Origin: Ignavibacteria bacterium
GTDB taxonomy: Bacteria; Bacteroidota; Ignavibacteria; Tepidaquicellales; Tepidaquicellaceae
NCBI GenBank assembly: GCA_016716125.1
Contig: JADJWZ010000014.1
Location: forward strand, 59,184-123,183
DNA length: 64,000 nt
Direction of reading: 5' to 3'
Below the pieces are notes generated by a model. The model made no database searches and was not told the origin of the DNA. It was given only the letters and a program-made list of their open reading frames with translations. Shown here piece by piece: positions 54,772 to 62,196 of the stretch (within the stretch, counting starts at the first letter, position 1; each line of letters starts with the position of its first letter). The position numbers and the translations under genes are program-made.

Positions 54772-55851
54772 TTAGTATCTCGTTTTTAGTACAATATTTC
54801 CAAGCTCTTTGATTTCGTCTTGTGCAGTAAAAAACACTCTGCCTTTTTTAGATAATACTTCCCAGGCAATGTTACTTGTGATGTCGTCTATGACATTTTG
54901 TTTGGTTCTGTCACTTGTCAATTCAAAAGTCCTGTCACTTGTCATAAGCACAGGCTGGGAAAAGTCATGTTGAACTATTAATAAGTCGCCCCGGCCGTCA
55001 ATTGATGCCTGAAATATTTCCTGTAAGTCAGTCAGAACAGCGCTTTGCGCACCTGCTTCTTTTATTTCTTCAATTGCTTCAGCTCTGCGGTTATGCTGCA
55101 ATTTCTCAACTAATTCCCAGCTCTGTTTTGCAATATTATGTCTGGCTGTATTATTATAATCAATGCTTGAATATCCCATATAAATTGACGGTTTATCTGC
55201 AACCTGCATCAAACGGCTGTAATTGTCTTCCGTGCAAATCACAACACATTTCAAACCTGTCTCGTTATTCAGCCTCACAACGGCTTTATCTACTTTATTT
55301 AAAAACTCACGAACTAAGTCATCATGATGTTTTGAATCGCTTACCCTTTCAGGATTAGTATTGTAATGCTGGCTTTCTGAAAACGGGAAGTCATCATTCT
55401 CTATTTCATCTGTTATGCCGTCATTGATTGTGTTATATATGTTTACTCCGCTTTGCGATAATAAAAGAATAAAATACTCTTCACTTCTGTTATATAATTT
55501 TATCAAAGAACGAACATTAAATGAATCAGAAATATGTACACTGTTTTCTTTTACTGGCCAATTCGATTTTATTATCTCTTTCGTATCGTTAGAGAGATAG
55601 ATGTGCAAACTATCCAGATTATAATTTACATTGATATCACTTTCAATTTCCGAAAGCCGCTTTAATAATTGCTCTGCAGGTTTTTCGCCAAATTCGTTTA
55701 CAACCCTTTTTTCAGCTTCCTTAAGAAGATTTTTTAATTGAACCTCATCCTGTGCGTTGTCCGGATGAGTTCTGTGTGTGTTTAGTGAAATAGTAACACA
55801 GGGCGTGTTTTTTTCTGATGCTAATTTATCTAATTTTTGTCTGATTGTCAT
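54772..55851 (-). CDS. baeRF3-domain protein (bacterial archaeo-eukaryotic release-factor-like)
   Basis: 359 residues resembling the bacterial eRF1-like 'baeRF' family, class 3. Seen: an N-terminal domain with CVTISLNTHRTHPDN and LKNLLKEAEKRV, a middle domain with YFILLLSQSGVNIYNT and the HHDDLVREFLNKVDKAV helix, and a C-terminal domain with GRGDLLIVQHDFSQP. These proteins are thought to act on the ribosome, in peptide release or rescue; the bacterial ones are largely untested. Single gene on the minus strand; neighbours give no further hint. Confidence 0.75.
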   Translation of the reverse strand: MTIRQKLDKLASEKNTPCVTISLNTHRTHPDNAQDEVQLKNLLKEAEKRVVNEFGEKPAEQLLKRLSEIESDINVNYNLDSLHIYLSNDTKEIIKSNWPVKENSVHISDSFNVRSLIKLYNRSEEYFILLLSQSGVNIYNTINDGITDEIENDDFPFSESQHYNTNPERVSDSKHHDDLVREFLNKVDKAVVRLNNETGLKCVVICTEDNYSRLMQVADKPSIYMGYSSIDYNNTARHNIAKQSWELVEKLQHNRRAEAIEEIKEAGAQSAVLTDLQEIFQASIDGRGDLLIVQHDFSQPVLMTSDRTFELTSDRTKQNVIDDITSNIAWEVLSKKGRVFFTAQDEIKELGNIVLKTRY

Positions 55852-56122
55852 AATTGTTTTTTTAATTAACTTAATTTCCTACTCTGTCGAATTTTCGGAT
55901 TACTTCCCTTTTAAATGTCAGGTCATTTTGATTTTGATATGGTATTGGCTATTTCGTCTAATGATTTTGTTTCGTGATAGAGGTCAGGTAAACAATGCTT
56001 ACATAGAATATAGTCATTATGAACTAAAGAAAAAAAGTCTGACTTATACAACTAATTTGATCTATTGCAGCTCATACATTTAATTTTTAACCCTCCTGAG
56101 TTTACTGTTAGCGGTTCGTGCT

Positions 56123-56695
56123 TTAATATTGGTCGTCAGCTTTCAATGGTGCGCCAACAACTTTCATATCATGGTCTGAAAAAACCTTTGCGATTTCTTC
56201 TTTTGTTGGCGGAGATGTCCATTTGTCCGTAACCTTAAAAAATGCTTCCATCTTTCCTGATGGCAAATAAGAAACTATCATCTTTCCTTTTTCTGTCAAC
56301 TGAATAAAGGCGTGTTGCACATTTCTTGGAAGAAAAATTGTGTCGCCTGATTTCATTTGATATTTGTCATCACCTACTTGAAATAGATATTCTCCTTCAA
56401 TAACATAAAACCATTCGTCTTGGAAAGGATGAATATGCAAAGGAGGTCCGCCATTTGGTGTTAATCCGGTTTGCTCAAACACAGCTAAATCATTTTCAGT
56501 GTCAGTTCCGGAAATTTTTATGTCTAAGTTATTTAGAGTGATTCCTTTCATTTTGTAGTGTTCACCAAATCTGGCTTCACCTGCCTTTACTTTGAATCCT
56601 TTTTCTGTTCTCACAAATATGTTGGTTTTGAATTTAGCAAAAATGCTTAATGGAAAGAGTGCAAGTGCCGATAAAATAAACGTTACTCGTTTCAT
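56123..56695 (-). CDS. Exported cupin-domain protein
   Basis: 190 residues. Signal peptide (1-20, ending LSIFA). Single cupin barrel with metal ligands in PPLHIHPFQDEWFYVIEG (His87, His89, Glu94) and the second cupin motif DTIFLPRNVQHAF (His128), so all four canonical ligands are present. Resembles quercetin-dioxygenase-like cupins. An exported cupin is less common; substrate not evident. Confidence 0.83.
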   Translation of the reverse strand: MKRVTFILSALALFPLSIFAKFKTNIFVRTEKGFKVKAGEARFGEHYKMKGITLNNLDIKISGTDTENDLAVFEQTGLTPNGGPPLHIHPFQDEWFYVIEGEYLFQVGDDKYQMKSGDTIFLPRNVQHAFIQLTEKGKMIVSYLPSGKMEAFFKVTDKWTSPPTKEEIAKVFSDHDMKVVGAPLKADDQY

Positions 56696-57087
56696 TTTAT
56701 TCCTATTAAGTTATCAGTTCGTTTAATATAGTCTATTCAGGTATGCATTGTTGCATTAACAGACCGTTACATTTTATGGCTTGGCTAAGGTTGCAATTTT
56801 CAGCGCCAGCTTTAATACAAATCACTAAGTTTATATACACAAAAAACAGTCATTCAAAGCACTGCACCACTACTTTTGTCAAGCCATTGTTATAGCCAGT
56901 GCCTTCATTTTGATATTAACATTTTCTTTTCGAGTCAAGTATTAATTTTTCTATAAAAGGTTCTGATATCATTTTATGCGTTCGTGGTTTTTCTTCTGTT
57001 AAATAAATTTGTTTAATAATTTTAGTAATATAATAGTAAAGAATGCGACATTAAATTAAGATCATTAATGAAATAGAATTTTCTTAT
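56696..57087. other. 392-bp intergenic region with a spaced inverted repeat
   Basis: No gene found. ATGGCTTG (about 56,776) is inverted as CAAGCCAT (about 56,879), spaced ~95 bp, in a stretch that could fold. The sequence has a faint resemblance to integron attC sites but lacks convincing core boxes. Confidence 0.45.
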
Positions 57088-57456
57088 TTAGTTTTTGTTT
57101 TCATAAAGCGACTTTACGCACCACGCAGCCATCACTATATGCGCAATGACAGCAGGCCATAATGCAACTCCTGTCAGTACTTCGTACAATCCGGCATATC
57201 CAAGCAAAAAAGTCGCAGCCAAATTGTAAAATAATATTGCACTGACCAAACCAACTGCGTTATCGCTTTTTCGTGAAAGCCAGCACGCGACAGCAATTGA
57301 AACCAAAGCTGCTCCTGCAACCCGCGCGATTGTTAAGCCAGGCGGATCTGTTAAAGGTGAACCGAGTAATATCTGAACAATCAATGCCGGCATTAACATC
57401 AGACCCAGGCCTGTTGATCCTTCTAACAACGATGTTACAGTAAGCAATCTTCTCAT
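57088..57456 (-). CDS. Small four-helix membrane protein, unknown function
   Basis: About 122 residues from ATG 57456 (MRRLLTVTSLLEGSTGLGLM). A longer frame to 57534 adds a hydrophilic leader rich in Lys that does not look like part of the fold. Four hydrophobic helices: VTSLLEGSTGLGLMLMPALI, IARVAGAALVSIAVACW, VSAILFYNLAATFLLGYAGL and WPAVIAHIVMAAWCV. I recognise this as a conserved small membrane protein type but cannot name a function. Confidence 0.7.
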   Translation of the reverse strand: MRRLLTVTSLLEGSTGLGLMLMPALIVQILLGSPLTDPPGLTIARVAGAALVSIAVACWLSRKSDNAVGLVSAILFYNLAATFLLGYAGLYEVLTGVALWPAVIAHIVMAAWCVKSLYENKN

Positions 57457-57667
57457 AGACTCGGATTTTTTATTCACTATGTTAAATTCTGATTTTTTTT
57501 TGAAATAGCTTAAAATGGTTTGCGGATAATTCAATAAAAGGTGTGAAGCTAAAAAATCTTTAAAACTAGTTGTCTAGTTGTCTTCATTGAGTCTCACGCA
57601 TGCAATAAATCCCAAAATTGGAGTTAATCAAATGCGGGACTCAATGGAACAGAAGTCGGTTCTGACG

Positions 57668-58540
57668 TCATGATTTTCCTCCGTGTTTCTTCAGCCATTC
57701 TCTTGCTCCCTTTGTCTCCGCCCAAATGTGTTGCGCAAAACTTGCGTAATAGTCCGCTTCGTTTTCGTCTCCAACGCCGTAATGGTCTGCCAATTTCGTT
57801 ATCGGTTTGTTTGATAAAAGTTTTTTAGCAACAAACTTATTTTGTTTCAGCGCTTTTAATAGTAGTTTGTTTGAGTTGTCTGTTTCTCCTTCAGTCTTGA
57901 ATGTAAATAACGCAAGATTGAAAACCGGAAATGCCGTGAAGTCCTCATTATACATCTTTGCATACTTTAAAAACTTTTTGCTCTCGCCAAGCTGTATCAG
58001 GTAAAGCAAGAGTTGGTCTCTCACTCCCTGATTGTCATTCGGATTTAGTTCAATCATTTCTTCTAAGATTGCAACACACTCTTTAATTTTTCCCATTGTA
58101 TAAAGACAGTCCGAATAATGTAGAAGGCAACGCATAAATGGTCGTGTTTCGTGAAAACCCCAAAACATACCTTTATGCTCCTTTAAATATTTCCCTCCGA
58201 AAACTCGTCTGCCGATTGCAATACCTTTTTCATAATATACCCCAGCAAGTTCTGCTGTCAGCTCCATTGTTCCTAAAAATTCGTATGCTTCAATGCAGTC
58301 AGGGTCGAGTTTCAACGCTTTCTCAATATTCGCTTTCGCTTTTGTCGGTGACAAATCGTAAGAATCATAAACTAAATCTTTTGCTTGTTCCTTAAAATCC
58401 AGTTCCTCTTTTGGAAATGAAGGAATTTCCTGTCCGGTAAGACTGTCCATAAATTTAGCAAGCTCGTCCTTTGATTTGAAGTCCTGCTTTTCAAGAAGTC
58501 TTTGCAGGTCATTCATCAATTTATCATGTTGATTTTTCAT
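57668..58540 (-). CDS. Tetratricopeptide-repeat protein (ST7-like)
   Basis: 290 residues, cytoplasmic. Contains TPR helices (KAKANIEKALKLDPDCIEAY, IKECVAILEEMIELNPNDNQ) and the conserved segment KGMFWGFHETRPFMRC found in a family of bacterial proteins related to eukaryotic ST7. The C-terminal AQHIWAETKGAREWLKKH helix also matches that family. Role unknown; probably a protein-interaction scaffold. Confidence 0.75.
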   Translation of the reverse strand: MKNQHDKLMNDLQRLLEKQDFKSKDELAKFMDSLTGQEIPSFPKEELDFKEQAKDLVYDSYDLSPTKAKANIEKALKLDPDCIEAYEFLGTMELTAELAGVYYEKGIAIGRRVFGGKYLKEHKGMFWGFHETRPFMRCLLHYSDCLYTMGKIKECVAILEEMIELNPNDNQGVRDQLLLYLIQLGESKKFLKYAKMYNEDFTAFPVFNLALFTFKTEGETDNSNKLLLKALKQNKFVAKKLLSNKPITKLADHYGVGDENEADYYASFAQHIWAETKGAREWLKKHGGKS

Positions 58541-58730
58541 GTTTTATAAATGATTAAAGATTTAAAACTTATTGTTAGTTGTTTTGTTTTCTGTGTTATC
58601 CCGCTGTTTCAAGTTGTAAAATAATTTATTGCAGAAATAATTTCAATTATAATTTGTGATGGTGTTAAAAATTTCTTTACGAGCGAAGTAATCTCTGTAT
58701 TCACAGCGCAATAAGTTTTTTACGTTTACG

Positions 58731-58752
58731 ATCCCAATCGGGAGATTGGGAT
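58731..58752. repeat. 9-bp perfect hairpin
   Basis: ATCCCAATC (58731-58739), loop GGGA, GATTGGGAT (58744-58752). It lies just past the stop of the HXXEE gene but is not followed by a T run on either strand, so it is not a classic terminator. A degenerate REP-like GAAGTAATCTC motif is 45 bp away. Confidence 0.55.
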
Positions 58753-58781
58753 TGAGTGGGTTAATAAGTTTTATTTCACTT

Positions 58782-59423
58782 TCAGTGATTCTTTCTATGT
58801 TCAGGTAACAAATTTCTCCTGCTAAAAATATATGCAGTGTTTTTGTCAGCCATCCAGTCAATTAGCTTTAATATACCAACTACGTTCAATATAATTCCGA
58901 GAGCAATACCGATGCAGTAGTCAGCCGTATCTGCAAGGCGGTCAGATTGAATAATTGAAAAGAAAAAATATATGCAGGGCGCAAACAGCAACCAGCAGGT
59001 TACTAAGCCTGCATTATAAAATGTCCTGCCTTTTATGTTGAATATAAATGTATGCGCAATTGTATTGCCGATAGAGATCATAATGGTCGCAATGCCCAGC
59101 CAGACTGCCTTTTCCGCAAATACCGCCGCAAGAAAATAAACTGTCCAGCCGATTGCTGCATTTACATAAAATGCTGTATTGGTATTTAACGGATAGCGGT
59201 CAGGCATTTCACTGTGATACATGACAGTGTTAACCATTCCGGGAAAAGTCCCCGGTATGCGGTACTCTTCAACCTGATGTAAAAAAAGAGAAACTAAACT
59301 TACCCACATTAAAGTCTGGTAGGATGTCAAATGACCGTGGTATAAGAAAACATAAATACCGACAATGACTGAAAGTACGGCTCCTATGTCATACCAGTGT
59401 TTGCGTAATAAATTCATTATCAA
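58782..59423 (-). CDS. HXXEE-domain membrane protein
   Basis: 213 residues, about six membrane helices. The defining HXXEE is at 49-53 (HQVEE) in SLFLHQVEEYRIPG, with the second family motif GNTIAHTFIF further on. The conserved His and Glu residues in the membrane suggest metal binding, but the family is uncharacterised. A 72-codon frame overlapping its end is not considered real. The gene upstream on the same strand is also a membrane protein. Confidence 0.8.
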   Translation of the reverse strand: MIMNLLRKHWYDIGAVLSVIVGIYVFLYHGHLTSYQTLMWVSLVSLFLHQVEEYRIPGTFPGMVNTVMYHSEMPDRYPLNTNTAFYVNAAIGWTVYFLAAVFAEKAVWLGIATIMISIGNTIAHTFIFNIKGRTFYNAGLVTCWLLFAPCIYFFFSIIQSDRLADTADYCIGIALGIILNVVGILKLIDWMADKNTAYIFSRRNLLPEHRKNH

Positions 59424-59469
59424 ATTGTCTGTTGTTTTACTCCTGTTAAAGTCTCCGGGCCTTCCGTGT

Positions 59470-60126
59470 TTATACTATAACATGTTTCTTTCCCGGCATT
59501 CTGTTTCTCATTAACACCATTATAATTGTAAGTAATCCTGAAACCAATAATCCAATGTCCTCAACAATGCCAAAATTAAATGCAGCTGTAAAACCAACGA
59601 TTGACCATACAAAAGGAATTACAAGAATGGTAAGTGGACATTTCCTGTCACTAAGAAGTAATAACCCAAATGTAAAAATCGTGGTAGGACATGGCAGACC
59701 AAAAGTCGGGGAATAAGGATAAACATGCCCGAATGAATATCCCAAAACAGGATAGATAATCAGAGCAAATAAAATCAGAATGATGCCTGTAATTCCATAT
59801 ACGTCAGATCGAAAGGCAAAAGAAAGTTTGCTTCGAAAAACTCCGAATGTTAAAAACAAAATACTCTGAAGAATAAATACAACTCCAAATAAATAAGCTG
59901 CATTATTGATTTCGGTAAAATATAAATGATGGTAAACAACTCCCATCCACAACCAAAAGAATGCAAGTAATCCGCTGATAATTTTGTCAGATTTCGCAGT
60001 GGGTCTGAATGTCAAATAAATGACAATAATGGATAACATGTAAAATACAATCTGCATAGGAAAAACACCCTGATTGTAATTTTTAAAGATCTCTAAAAAT
60101 TGGTCTGCAGTAAATGGAGTTTTCAT
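59470..60126 (-). CDS. DUF6064-family membrane protein
   Basis: 218 residues, seven or so hydrophobic helices. Family hallmarks: FTADQFLEIFKNYNQGVFP at the N-terminus and GLPCPTTIFTFGLLLL in the second half, the latter holding a conserved Cys-Pro. Function unknown. It starts 46 bp upstream of the HXXEE gene and could be cotranscribed with it. Confidence 0.8.
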   Translation of the reverse strand: MKTPFTADQFLEIFKNYNQGVFPMQIVFYMLSIIVIYLTFRPTAKSDKIISGLLAFFWLWMGVVYHHLYFTEINNAAYLFGVVFILQSILFLTFGVFRSKLSFAFRSDVYGITGIILILFALIIYPVLGYSFGHVYPYSPTFGLPCPTTIFTFGLLLLSDRKCPLTILVIPFVWSIVGFTAAFNFGIVEDIGLLVSGLLTIIMVLMRNRMPGKKHVIV

Positions 60127-60269
60127 ATTGAAGCATTTTAATCATTAGCTGCAAAATATTTAGATAGAATGTTAAAGTAAATGACGGAAGTCAAATATCA
60201 GGCTGATAATTTTCAGATTGAATTTCGCAACGGAAAATCGCTTTGTTTATGTCCGCGCTGATCACAGTT

Positions 60270-60980
60270 TTATATCTCCCTGCCGCTCTTAACTTTTATC
60301 TCCGAACCTTCAGCTAAAAATACTGACTCGGGTTTTTGTGATGAGAGAAATTCAAATTCCTCTCCGTAGATGTTGCCGAAGTCAGCGTCGATGAAATAGT
60401 CTTTCGTATTGTAAACTTCCCACCTCGGATGCTCCACTCTGTACTCGGAAGTCTTTTCATCCGACACCTTTGTATATCCCCAGTAGTGTTCCGTAATAAA
60501 TTCTTCTTCGCTGTTTTCCTGTATCAGGCTTGATACTTTGCCGGTGATGATCTTCAGAGAATTCCACCGTCCTTTTTTCCATCTGTATTCCACTGTCAGG
60601 TCATCGTCCGTGGTTGTCCATGAATGGCTCATAGGCATCGTTTCATAATTTTCTTTGTAAACAGTATTTGCAACTAAAGTCAGAGCAGGCTTAGAAACAA
60701 TCTCCTTTATAAAGACCACTCCGCGTCTCCATTCCCCGTCGTGCTTATGCCGGACATAGAATCTGAGATTTACTTCTTCAAAATTTATATGAAACGGGAT
60801 CTTAACGCCTTTGACTTTTGTGTTCAAAAACATAAACCCGACTAAGCTCACGTAACAGGTCTCATTCCATAGATCAGGTTCAGTCCCCCGCGGTAAATAT
60901 TTGTTCAGTATTTTCCTGTCAACTGAATAGTTGGCAATTACCAGCTTTCTCCATTCCGCCTGTAAAAATGTGTTTGTCAA
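60270..60980 (-). CDS. DUF2071/YqjF-family protein
   Basis: 236 residues. Matches the YqjF-like family with an acetoacetate-decarboxylase-type beta barrel: AEWRKLVIANYSVDRKILNK, CYVSLVGFMFLNTKVKG, NFEEVNLRFYVRHKHDGEWR and GVVFIKEIVSKPALTLVANT (segments in order). Cytoplasmic; no function established for the family. Single gene. Confidence 0.82.
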   Translation of the reverse strand: MTNTFLQAEWRKLVIANYSVDRKILNKYLPRGTEPDLWNETCYVSLVGFMFLNTKVKGVKIPFHINFEEVNLRFYVRHKHDGEWRRGVVFIKEIVSKPALTLVANTVYKENYETMPMSHSWTTTDDDLTVEYRWKKGRWNSLKIITGKVSSLIQENSEEEFITEHYWGYTKVSDEKTSEYRVEHPRWEVYNTKDYFIDADFGNIYGEEFEFLSSQKPESVFLAEGSEIKVKSGREI

Positions 60981-61040
60981 TGGTTGTTGTTTTGTTTGTA
61001 GGGAAAGATTGCGTAAACGTATTTCGGTTTACATTTTTAT

Positions 61041-62195
61041 CTAAACAAAAAGCTCTGTCTGCGTCATATCTGTAGTCCCTTTTAGTCTGTATAAAATTGT
61101 TTCCTTTTCCTCCACTACCTCAATAAAATCCAATGTCTTTAAATAACTGTCAAGCTTTTGAGCCGTCCAGGACAGGTTAAGTTTTGTAAGAAGTTCTTTT
61201 GCGCTTAATGATTTGCCGCCGAATGCTGCACGAACTTTTGTCTCTAAAGAATCATTGTCTGTTGGCTCCTGAACTACAGAATCCTGATCTGCAAATGTTA
61301 TGTCGTAATTCTTTGGTAATTCAAAGCCATTAAAGTCCACTGGGACTGCGCCTTTCTGAATTAAAATGTTATTGGCATTTTTTTCATCTGGCTCAGGTTT
61401 TCTCACAAAGATCTTTCTGCCTTTTCTTAATCCGTCAACTACTCCTGACCAGGTCCCGCCTTTTTCCGCTGATTCAGCAACATATATTTCGTCAGCAAGT
61501 CCGTAAATAACCGGATTACGCGCCATTGCTAATTCCGCTTTCCACGGCGCTTTTGGAAAAAATGTGCTTAAGACCAGAACATCTCCGTCAATTATTTGCC
61601 TGTAATAATTTTTGAAGCCCGAACTAAATGTCATTATACCCTGCGGCAGAACAATAACACTTTGCCCTTTAAATTTGACTGCTGAATCTAATGCCTGCCT
61701 GTCCACACCTTTTGCAAATCCGCTTACAACAACTTTGGATTGATTACATACAAGTTTCGTAATGTTGTCTGTAAACTTCAAAGCGGTTTCTGATGCTTCC
61801 CTTGAACCAACAATTGCAACTGATTTTTCTTCTAATATTTTCTTATTCCCTTTAACATAAAGAACCGCAGGCGCATGCGCAGTCTTCAGATTAACTTTTA
61901 ATGTCTTTGAATATTCCGGAGATGTAATGGGAATAATTTCAAACCCCTGGCTGAAAAAAGACTCCGCTAAGAATGCATTGCCCGCCAGTTCAGATTTAGC
62001 CTGTTTCAAATCCAATACTTGTTTCTCATCTAACTGATAGTGGTCCTTCCGGTCATTATCATTTAATTCAAAAAACTCATCGATTGAGATCTTATTCTCG
62101 TGATAAAACTTTATGATGAGATTATTTATTTTCAAATGACCCCATCCCGGCAAATGCGCCAGTGCTATCCAATATGCCGCTTCTTCTTTTTTCAT
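61041..62195 (-). CDS. dprA: DprA/Smf-like DNA-processing protein
   Basis: 384 residues. Rossmann-type DprA core: VAIVGSREAS (126-134), VVSGFAKGVDRQAL (156-169), VIVLPQGIMTF (180-190), and GGTWSGVVDGLRKGRKIFV later. C-terminal winged-helix-like part from ~310 (AAFGGKSLSAKELLTKLNLS). Classical DprA loads RecA on incoming single-stranded DNA. This one begins 1 bp after the RecQ-PRTase stop, so the two are coupled, which is not the usual housekeeping setting of dprA. A nucleotide-binding role in a defence-like module is possible. The end MTQTELFV is Thr-rich and non-conserved. Confidence 0.83.
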   Translation of the reverse strand: MKKEEAAYWIALAHLPGWGHLKINNLIIKFYHENKISIDEFFELNDNDRKDHYQLDEKQVLDLKQAKSELAGNAFLAESFFSQGFEIIPITSPEYSKTLKVNLKTAHAPAVLYVKGNKKILEEKSVAIVGSREASETALKFTDNITKLVCNQSKVVVSGFAKGVDRQALDSAVKFKGQSVIVLPQGIMTFSSGFKNYYRQIIDGDVLVLSTFFPKAPWKAELAMARNPVIYGLADEIYVAESAEKGGTWSGVVDGLRKGRKIFVRKPEPDEKNANNILIQKGAVPVDFNGFELPKNYDITFADQDSVVQEPTDNDSLETKVRAAFGGKSLSAKELLTKLNLSWTAQKLDSYLKTLDFIEVVEEKETILYRLKGTTDMTQTELFV

Positions 62196-62196
62196 A

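Noticed and set aside
56750..56910. Integron attC-like site and a cassette array at 54-60 kb
   Set aside because: An inverted repeat and a run of same-strand single genes are present, but no convincing GTTRRRY/RYYYAAC core boxes and no integrase; evidence too thin.
58731..58752. Hairpin as a terminator for the HXXEE gene
   Set aside because: No T-rich tract follows on the relevant strand.
58643..58861. Minus-strand frame of 72 codons overlapping the HXXEE gene
   Set aside because: Overlaps the end of a well-supported membrane-protein gene in another frame and has no recognisable features.
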